Below, piece after piece: positions 58,549 through 64,000 of a DNA stretch of 64,000 nucleotides. Position 1 is the first letter of the stretch; every line of letters starts with the position of its first letter. The notes under the pieces were generated by a model. It made no database searches. It was not told the DNA's origin and saw only the letters and a program-made list of their open reading frames with translations. A program made the position numbers and the translations under genes. The DNA comes from Pseudomonas sp. R84 (lineage in GTDB: Bacteria; Pseudomonadota; Gammaproteobacteria; Pseudomonadales; Pseudomonadaceae): assembly GCF_009834515.1 (NCBI RefSeq), contig NZ_CP019426.1, positions 3,027,501 through 3,091,500 on the forward strand, read 5' to 3'.

Positions 58549-59442
58549 ATGGACAATACAATCCGTCGCGGCTCATTTGAAATGACCGCTGCCATGCTGA
58601 TTTCCGGGACGATCGGCTGGTTCGTGCTGGTCTCCGGGCAACCGGTGCTCGACGTGGTGTTCTGGCGCTGCGTGTTCGGTGCCGGCACCTTGTTGTTGAT
58701 CTGTGCCGCTTTCGGCTTTTTGCGCCCAGGCATTCTGACCCGCACCACATTTTTGCTCGCAGTGCTCAGCGGGATGGCGATTGTCGGTAACTGGGTGCTG
58801 TTGTTTGCTTCGTATTCCCGCGCTTCGATCGCCATCGGCACAGCGGTGTACAACGTCCAGCCGTTCATGCTGGTCGGTTTGGCAGCGCTGTTTCTGGGCG
58901 AAAAAATCACTTTGCAGAAGCTGTTCTGGCTGGCGATTTCGTTCATGGGCATGCTGGCAATCGTCAGTGCCCACGGCACTCAGGGCGAGAGCGGCAACGA
59001 CTATCTGATGGGCATTGCATTGGCGTTGGGTGCGGCGTTTCTCTATGCCATTGCCGCGCTGATCATCAAACGCCTGACCGGCACGCCACCGCATCTGATT
59101 GCATTGATTCAAGTCTGCACCGGGATTTTGTTGCTGGCGCCGTTTGCGCATTTCAGCGCATTGCCGCAAGCGCCGAGTGCCTGGGCCAGTCTGGTCACAT
59201 TGGGCATCGTCCACACCGGTGTGATGTATGTGCTGCTGTACGGCGCGATCCAGAAGTTGCCGACCGCGTTGACCGGCGCACTGTCGTTCATCTACCCGAT
59301 TGCGGCGATCTTCGTTGACTGGTTTGCGTTCGGCCATCGCCTGGAAATCCTGCAATGGATCGGTGTCGCGGCGATCCTGCTGGCCGCTGCCGGCATGCAG
59401 CAGGGCTGGGGCCTGAAGAGCCGGCGACTGGCCGCGCAGTAA
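58549..59442 (+). CDS. DMT-family (EamA) exporter
   Basis: A 297-aa inner-membrane protein with ten helices in two EamA halves: GWFVLVSGQPVLDVVFWRCV and AVYNVQPFMLVGLAALFLGE (first), then LGAAFLYAIAALIIKRLTG and ALSFIYPIAAIFVDWFAFGH (second). Such proteins export amino acids or their derivatives. AGGAG lies eight bases before ATG 58549. The Lrp-type regulator gene is divergent, so amino-acid-responsive control is likely. Confidence 0.9.
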   Translation: MDNTIRRGSFEMTAAMLISGTIGWFVLVSGQPVLDVVFWRCVFGAGTLLLICAAFGFLRPGILTRTTFLLAVLSGMAIVGNWVLLFASYSRASIAIGTAVYNVQPFMLVGLAALFLGEKITLQKLFWLAISFMGMLAIVSAHGTQGESGNDYLMGIALALGAAFLYAIAALIIKRLTGTPPHLIALIQVCTGILLLAPFAHFSALPQAPSAWASLVTLGIVHTGVMYVLLYGAIQKLPTALTGALSFIYPIAAIFVDWFAFGHRLEILQWIGVAAILLAAAGMQQGWGLKSRRLAAQ

Positions 59443-59445
59443 CCC

Positions 59446-60486
59446 TCAGATGTTCCAGTGCGCTGCGGTTTTCGCCAAGCGCTGGCGCATCTCGCCGATA
59501 TTCGACGCCAGTTGCCGGGTCAACAGTCGGTAGCCATCCAGCGCGCTGTAAACCGGCGCATCGAGGTTGGCTTCCGGCAACTCGAGCGGCTTGTCCAGGC
59601 GTTGCGAAGCGCCGGTTTTCAGCGCCCGGGCCATACCGATCAGTTGCACGCGAATCTGCCGGTGCTCGGCCTTCAGCGCTGATTGCAGATGCGCCATGGC
59701 TTCTGGATCGTTGGCATCCGGTCGGATGTTGCCGAGGATCTCCAGCGTGCTGATGCACATGCGCAGATTGCGCTGGATCGCGTCGAGTTCGGTCATGGAT
59801 ATCTTCACTTCCTTGGACACCGACGGCATCAGCGAGCGCAACTGCACCATTACCGCGCCGAGTCGTCCCATCAACTTCAAATGCTCGTCGGCGCTTACCG
59901 GCTGTCCGCCGATGATCCGCCCATACACCGTGGCGCAATCGCGCAAAGCATCGGCGAGGTTGTAGCGCCACGAATACACCGCGTAGAGCGGCAGGGCGAA
60001 AGAGAAGGCCAGAGCGAGGGCGATGCCGATGAGGATGTCGACGCCGCGCCACAAACCATCGGTGATCGGGTTGTCGCCATGCCCGGCGACAATGAACACG
60101 GTGATCGCCGAGAGCAGGGCGGTATAACCACCCTTGCCAATGGCGTGATAAGAGAAGAAACCGCAGACCACCGCCATCGCAAAATACGTCAGCCACGGCA
60201 TGCCGAGCCACGCCTGCTGCGCCACCAGCAGCAAGCCGACGCCAGCACCGATCAAGGTGCCGGTGGCGCGTTCGGCGGCTTTTTTACCGATGTTGCCGTG
60301 GTGCTGCAAACCACCGATCACCACCAGCATGGTCACTGATGCCCATTCGCCGTGGGGCAGGTTGATGCCGGTGGTCAGCAGGATCGTTGCCAGCAACCCG
60401 AGGGCCACGCGCACCGCATGAATCAGCCGCGCGTGCCGGTAACGTCGATAAGGATCAAGCAACGGACGCAAGACACGGCGCAGCAA
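59446..60486 (-). CDS. FUSC-family inner-membrane protein (aromatic efflux component)
   Basis: A protein of 346 aa or more. About six helices in the N-terminal half contain GINLPHGEWASVTMLVVIGG and ERATGTLIGAGVGLLLV, the FUSC (YccS/AaeB) block; a helical cytoplasmic C-terminal domain follows. It forms an efflux unit with the HlyD-type adaptor and DUF3302 protein upstream. The start is uncertain: TTG 60486 has no ribosome-binding site, while an in-frame CTG at 60519 has GAGAGG six bases upstream and would add STYSTHRLPP. Confidence 0.87.
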   Translation of the reverse strand: MLRRVLRPLLDPYRRYRHARLIHAVRVALGLLATILLTTGINLPHGEWASVTMLVVIGGLQHHGNIGKKAAERATGTLIGAGVGLLLVAQQAWLGMPWLTYFAMAVVCGFFSYHAIGKGGYTALLSAITVFIVAGHGDNPITDGLWRGVDILIGIALALAFSFALPLYAVYSWRYNLADALRDCATVYGRIIGGQPVSADEHLKLMGRLGAVMVQLRSLMPSVSKEVKISMTELDAIQRNLRMCISTLEILGNIRPDANDPEAMAHLQSALKAEHRQIRVQLIGMARALKTGASQRLDKPLELPEANLDAPVYSALDGYRLLTRQLASNIGEMRQRLAKTAAHWNI

Positions 60487-60547
60487 GGGCGGAAGTCGAT
60501 GGGTGCTGTAAGTACTCAGTGCGGGCCTCTCGTGATTGGGCTTCGGG

Positions 60548-61507
60548 TCAATGGAAAGGGAAAATGTAATTCATCCATGCTGCCATACGCAGGAGGATTT
60601 TGCGCATCGTGCCAATGTGGTGGAAGTGCTGACTGTACAACGCGGCCTGCCCGTAAGCACCGCCCGGCATCAGCTTGCTGTACTGGGCGAATTCCGGATC
60701 GGTAATTTCGATGATCACCGGCACACGCCCGGCCGGCGGCGAACCGGTATAGCCGATCAAAGTGCCGGACGGTTGCACCTGACCTTCGGCAATCACCCCG
60801 ATGACGTTTTTCACCCGGCCGGCGAACACCTTGCCGGGAATGCCGTCGAACGCGACTTCCGCCTCATCACCGACGGTCAGGCGCAGCAGGCTGTTCTGGC
60901 GCATCCACGCAGCAAAATATTGGCCTTCCTCGGGAATGAACACCATCGACGGGCGCAACGGCAACTTGCTCGCCATCATCCCCGGCCGCAGCGAAACATG
61001 GGTGACGAAGCCTTTGCTTGGCGCGCGAACGGTGGTGTTGTCCAGCTCGAACTGGGCGTTGTCGAGTTGCGCCTGCAGATCATCGGTGCGGGCGATGGCC
61101 GCATCCAGTTCGCGTTGGGTGCCGAAATTACGGCGGATCAGTTCGGTGATGCGATAACGATCACCCTTGGCGGCGATCAATTGCGCCTTGAGCGATTTCA
61201 CCCGGTTTTGAAACGGTGTGGGGTCGATGCGAAACAGCACGTCGCCTTTTTCCAGCGGCTCGTTCCCCTTCACCGGCACGTCGATTACCTGGCCACTGAC
61301 GATGGGAATCACCGGCACGGAAACGAAGTAAGTGCGCGCCACCTCGGAGTAGGGATGGTTGTAGTTCATGGTGAAAATCAGGGCGCCGATCATCAGGATG
61401 CCGCCCAGTACGGCGGTGGGCACCGTCCATTTGTTCAGCGGGATACGGAAGATCTTGAACACTGCGACGCAGATCGCGGCGTAAGTCAGGACAAGGAGCA
61501 GATCCAT
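60548..61507 (-). CDS. HlyD-family efflux adaptor (YiaV/YibH type)
   Basis: A 319-aa membrane-fusion protein. Two N-terminal hydrophobic segments (LLLVLTYAAICVAVF and VPTAVLGGILMIGALIF) anchor it; the lipoyl-like half-motifs IVSGQVIDVPVKGNEPLEKG and VRAPSKGFVTHVSLRPG flank a coiled coil (SLKAQLIAAKGDRYRITEL). It links an inner-membrane FUSC pump to an outer channel. Together with DUF3302 upstream it corresponds to E. coli yiaW-yiaV/yibI-yibH pairs. Start ATG 61507. Confidence 0.9.
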   Translation of the reverse strand: MDLLLVLTYAAICVAVFKIFRIPLNKWTVPTAVLGGILMIGALIFTMNYNHPYSEVARTYFVSVPVIPIVSGQVIDVPVKGNEPLEKGDVLFRIDPTPFQNRVKSLKAQLIAAKGDRYRITELIRRNFGTQRELDAAIARTDDLQAQLDNAQFELDNTTVRAPSKGFVTHVSLRPGMMASKLPLRPSMVFIPEEGQYFAAWMRQNSLLRLTVGDEAEVAFDGIPGKVFAGRVKNVIGVIAEGQVQPSGTLIGYTGSPPAGRVPVIIEITDPEFAQYSKLMPGGAYGQAALYSQHFHHIGTMRKILLRMAAWMNYIFPFH

Positions 61508-61512
61508 GGTGT

Positions 61513-61863
61513 TCAGCCCTCCCCGTTGTGGGGAGCAGTGGCATTCAGCGCTTCGAGTCGTTCGAGGCGTCCTTGCAGTTCGACCACCTGTTGCTCCAGG
61601 CGAACGACATGGTTTTGCACGGATTTGCCGTCACCGAATCCCCAGCCGCGATCTTCTCGATAGGCCATCGCCCAGATCCACAGGAAAGGCCAGAGCGCAT
61701 GCAGCGTGAACAGACTGACCCAGCCAGTGGCATGGATCGCATCCTGATGCGGGTGTTTACGATGGACGGCAATCTCATAGGGAATGTCGTGCAACACGAT
61801 GATCCCGTAAAACAGTACGAGCCCGGCAAACACCAAAACCCCTAGCGCAAAGTAATCCAGCAT
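61513..61863 (-). CDS. DUF3302 membrane protein (YiaW/YibI type)
   Basis: A 116-aa protein with two hydrophobic segments (MLDYFALGVLVFAGLVLFYG and IHATGWVSLFTLHALWPFLW) and a C-terminal coiled coil (VVRLEQQVVELQGRLERLEAL). This is DUF3302 as in E. coli YiaW/YibI, always next to a HlyD-type adaptor. GGGAG lies before ATG 61863. It is the first gene of the efflux operon; six bases separate it from the adaptor gene. Confidence 0.87.
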   Translation of the reverse strand: MLDYFALGVLVFAGLVLFYGIIVLHDIPYEIAVHRKHPHQDAIHATGWVSLFTLHALWPFLWIWAMAYREDRGWGFGDGKSVQNHVVRLEQQVVELQGRLERLEALNATAPHNGEG

Positions 61864-61992
61864 GGTCAAGCTCCCGGCATCCAGCACAGTGCTGGCATCA
61901 GTGTAGCCACTGATTTGCCGGGCGCTTGGCGACTTTGGATCAGAAGCGGTTGCCGTCGCCTTTTTGCTTATTCAGATCCGCGTGACAGTTGA

Positions 61993-63618
61993 TCAGAAGA
62001 TGTAATCGGTGGTCAGGAAGCTCGAATCACGCCCGCGAATGATTTCGCTGATCAGGTCCTTGTTGCTGTCCTGGAATTTGGTCGCCACCAGCGTACGGAT
62101 CGAGAACACGCGCAACGCATCGTGTACCGAGAGCGTACCTTCCGCGGAATTCTTGCGGCCGTTGAACGGGTAAGTATCCGGGCCGCGCTGGCATTGTGCG
62201 TTGAGGTTGATCCGCCCGACCTGGTTGGCAAAGGTGTCGACCAGACGGCCGACCGCCACCGGGTTGGTGCCGAAAATGCTCAACTGCTGACCGAAGTCCG
62301 ACTCCAGTACATAGTCGATCACGGTATCGAGATGACGGTACGGCACGATCGGCACGACTGGGCCGAATTGCTCTTCCTGATAGACGCGCATTTGCGGGTT
62401 CACCGGGTACAGCACCGCTGGGTAGAAGAACGACTCGCGTGATTCGCCGCCATTCGGGTTGACCACTTCGGCACCCTTGCTGCGCGCATCGGCAACCAGA
62501 CCGTGCAGATAATCGACCTTGCCCGACTCCGGCAATGGCGTCAGCGACACGCCGCTGTCCCACGGCATGCCCGGTTTCAGCGTGGCCAGTTTGGTGTTGA
62601 ATTTCTCGATGAAGCTGTCGACGACATCTTCATGCACGAAGAGGATTTTCAGTGCTGTGCAGCGCTGACCGTTGAACGACAGTGAACCGGTCACCGCTTC
62701 GCTGACGGCATTGTCGAGATCGACTTCCGGCAAAACGATGCCCGGGTTTTTCGCATCCAGACCCAGCGCAGCACGCAAGCGGTGAGGTTTCGGGTGCAGT
62801 TTCTTCAGGTCGCTGGCGGCCTTGTTGGTGCCGATAAAGGCGAAGATGTCGATCTTGCCGCTGGCCATCAAGGCGCTGACGGTTTCCCGGCCGCTGCCGT
62901 AGATCACGTTGATCACGCCGGTGGGGAAGCTGTCGCGGAACGCTTCCAGCAGAGGACGAATCAGCAGCACGCCGAGCTTGGCCGGTTTGAACACCACGGT
63001 GTTGCCCATGATCAGCGCCGGGATCAGCGTGGTAAAGGTTTCGTTCAGCGGATAGTTGTAAGGGCCCATGCACAGGGCGACGCCGAGCGGCACGCGGCGG
63101 ATCTGCCCGAGTGTGTCCTGTTCCAGTTCGAAACGGCTGGAGCGGCGGTCGAGTTCCTTGAGCGCATTGATGGTGTCGACGATGTAGTCGCAGGTGCGAT
63201 CAAACTCTTTTTCCGAGTCCTTGAGGTTCTTGCCGATTTCCCACATCAGCAGCTTCACCACGGCATCGCGCTGTTGGCGCATGCGGCCGAGGAAGGCTTC
63301 GACGTGCTGAATACGTTCGGCTACGCGCATGGTCGGCCACAGGCCCTGGCCACGGTCGTAGGCGCGGACGGCGGCGTCGAGGGCGGTGAGGGCGGTGTCA
63401 GCATCGAGCAGCGGCGTGCTGCCGAGGATGACTTGTTCGTCACCGTTGTCACCTTTCAGGTAGACCGGGCTGCGCACGGTGGCGAGCGGGCCGTCCCAGC
63501 GGCGCAACTGGCCGTCTACCAGATATTCGCGTTGCTCGACCTGACCGTCGAGGCGGTATTTTTCCGGGATGTCGCTGACAGAAGGGAACAGGTTGCCAAG
63601 GATGTTTGCTGTGGTCAT
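61993..63618 (-). CDS. gapN: NADP-dependent glyceraldehyde-3-phosphate dehydrogenase-like ALDH
   Basis: A 541-aa aldehyde dehydrogenase, the length of the Pseudomonas 'NADP-dependent GAPDH' group (about 540 aa). Motifs: LCMGPYNYPLNETFTTLIPA and GNTVVFKPAK (cofactor), the catalytic Cys in SLSFNGQRCTALKI, and FGPVVPIVPY near the end. Where other ALDHs have ELGGKNP with the general-base Glu, this protein has ALGLDAKNP, so that glutamate appears to be missing. GapN would oxidise glyceraldehyde-3-phosphate to 3-phosphoglycerate with NADPH gain. It is alone on its strand with a weak GGGG-type ribosome-binding site before ATG 63618. Confidence 0.87.
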   Translation of the reverse strand: MTTANILGNLFPSVSDIPEKYRLDGQVEQREYLVDGQLRRWDGPLATVRSPVYLKGDNGDEQVILGSTPLLDADTALTALDAAVRAYDRGQGLWPTMRVAERIQHVEAFLGRMRQQRDAVVKLLMWEIGKNLKDSEKEFDRTCDYIVDTINALKELDRRSSRFELEQDTLGQIRRVPLGVALCMGPYNYPLNETFTTLIPALIMGNTVVFKPAKLGVLLIRPLLEAFRDSFPTGVINVIYGSGRETVSALMASGKIDIFAFIGTNKAASDLKKLHPKPHRLRAALGLDAKNPGIVLPEVDLDNAVSEAVTGSLSFNGQRCTALKILFVHEDVVDSFIEKFNTKLATLKPGMPWDSGVSLTPLPESGKVDYLHGLVADARSKGAEVVNPNGGESRESFFYPAVLYPVNPQMRVYQEEQFGPVVPIVPYRHLDTVIDYVLESDFGQQLSIFGTNPVAVGRLVDTFANQVGRINLNAQCQRGPDTYPFNGRKNSAEGTLSVHDALRVFSIRTLVATKFQDSNKDLISEIIRGRDSSFLTTDYIF

Positions 63619-63764
63619 GTCGCTACCCCGTGTTGATGTCCGCATGCAGATCAAAAAAGTCTCTACAGGTTATACGCCTGAATGCGCCGAAATTTAAACC
63701 CGCAAATGTCACCCGAATGTCACGCAAAGGCGCACAGCAGAGCGGTGATTCCCACCGAAAACCC

Positions 63765-63849
63765 TGTAGGAGCTGCCGAAGGCTGCGATCTTTTGATTTT
63801 GCTTTTGGAAGGTCAAGATCAAAAGATCGCAGCCTTCGGCAACTCCTGC
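63765..63849. repeat. Inverted REP-like repeat (GCTGCGATC type)
   Basis: TGTAGGAGCTGCCGAAGGCT and AGCCTTCGGCAACTCCTGCA are near-perfect inverses around an AT-rich centre with GATCTTTTGATTTT and AAGATCAAAAGATC. It is the third copy of this family in the window. No gene lies between 63619 and 63952; apart from this repeat I see nothing there. Confidence 0.85.
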
Positions 63850-63952
63850 ATGGGAGGTCATGTCCCCGGATGCCCCCTCTCTGGCCTGCAATGCCCTCAA
63901 CCCGTTGCAGTTGCTGCCTTAAGGTGTGAGCACAACAATAAGCGAGGCCGTT

Positions 63953-64000
63953 ATGCGGGCAATCCGACTCACTCTACTGCTGGTGTTGGCCCTGGCTCTG
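63953..64000 (+). CDS. Start of an exported protein (truncated by the window edge)
   Basis: ATG 63953 follows GCGAGG six bases upstream. The 16 codons visible give MRAIRLTLLLVLALAL, the positively charged start and hydrophobic core of a signal peptide, so the protein is probably secreted or a lipoprotein. No more can be said. Confidence 0.55.
   Translation, partial: MRAIRLTLLLVLALAL

Overview
The window looks like chromosomal DNA of a fluorescent Pseudomonas (P. fluorescens group). The evidence is GC-rich codon usage, several REP/REPIN intergenic repeat families typical of that group, a Fur-regulated siderophore receptor, an APH(3')-II-like chromosomal kinase, DUF6124 genes and the yiaW/yiaV/FUSC efflux cluster. 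It contains no rRNA, insertion sequence, CRISPR array or prophage. Most of it is ordinary core and soft-core genome with many short transcription units on both strands.

Layout. 1-6.2 kb: the end of a membrane sensor gene, an OsmC-YcaO fusion, a thioesterase, a diguanylate cyclase and two small envelope proteins. 6.2-7.4 kb: a 1.3-kb gene-free block with a Pseudomonas intergenic repeat followed by seven tandem 110-bp units. 7.5-20 kb: LysE exporter, GAF histidine kinase, TonB siderophore receptor with a probable Fur box, YghU, GFA protein, hydrolase and LysR, aminoglycoside phosphotransferase divergent from a ThDP (pyruvate-oxidase-like) enzyme, and a DUF72 protein. 20-25 kb: an MHS-type MFS carrier and a tightly overlapping four-gene PhnD-C-E-E importer. 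25-31 kb: RidA/LysR pair, an orphan radical SAM protein, a GlxA-type regulator, four 121-bp repeats, then a C4-antisense-RNA-like leader in front of two tandem DUF6124 genes. 31-38 kb: epoxide-hydrolase-like enzyme, tRNA-Gln, rlhA, RidA, GST, LysR and cupin. 38-44 kb: a molybdenum hydroxylase operon (AraC regulator, 2Fe-2S subunit, Tat-exported Mo subunit, triheme cytochrome c, XdhC). 44.5-48.7 kb: an MFS exporter and a small accessory islet with a frameshifted membrane gene, orphan small proteins and a PD-(D/E)XK nuclease. 49-54.6 kb: a large hybrid histidine kinase with an HD-GYP response regulator. 54.9-64 kb: tRNA-Ser, a Bax-inhibitor-1 protein, a secreted monoheme protein, an Lrp regulator divergent from a DMT exporter, a DUF3302/HlyD/FUSC efflux operon and a GapN-like dehydrogenase.

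The most interesting signal is the leader at 29.80-30.00 kb. It has two copies each of two short sequences (a and b) and one central complement of each (a' and b'). They are nested so that the centre can pair either with the upstream copies or with the downstream copies that cover the ribosome-binding region of the first DUF6124 gene. This is the geometry of the phage P1/P7 C4 antisense RNA, here in front of chromosomal genes. Other points of note: one repeat element in single-copy, inverted and tandem forms at five places in four parts of the window; a radical SAM protein with an EGR-motif C-terminal module; a split membrane gene; and a GapN-like enzyme that lacks the usual catalytic glutamate.
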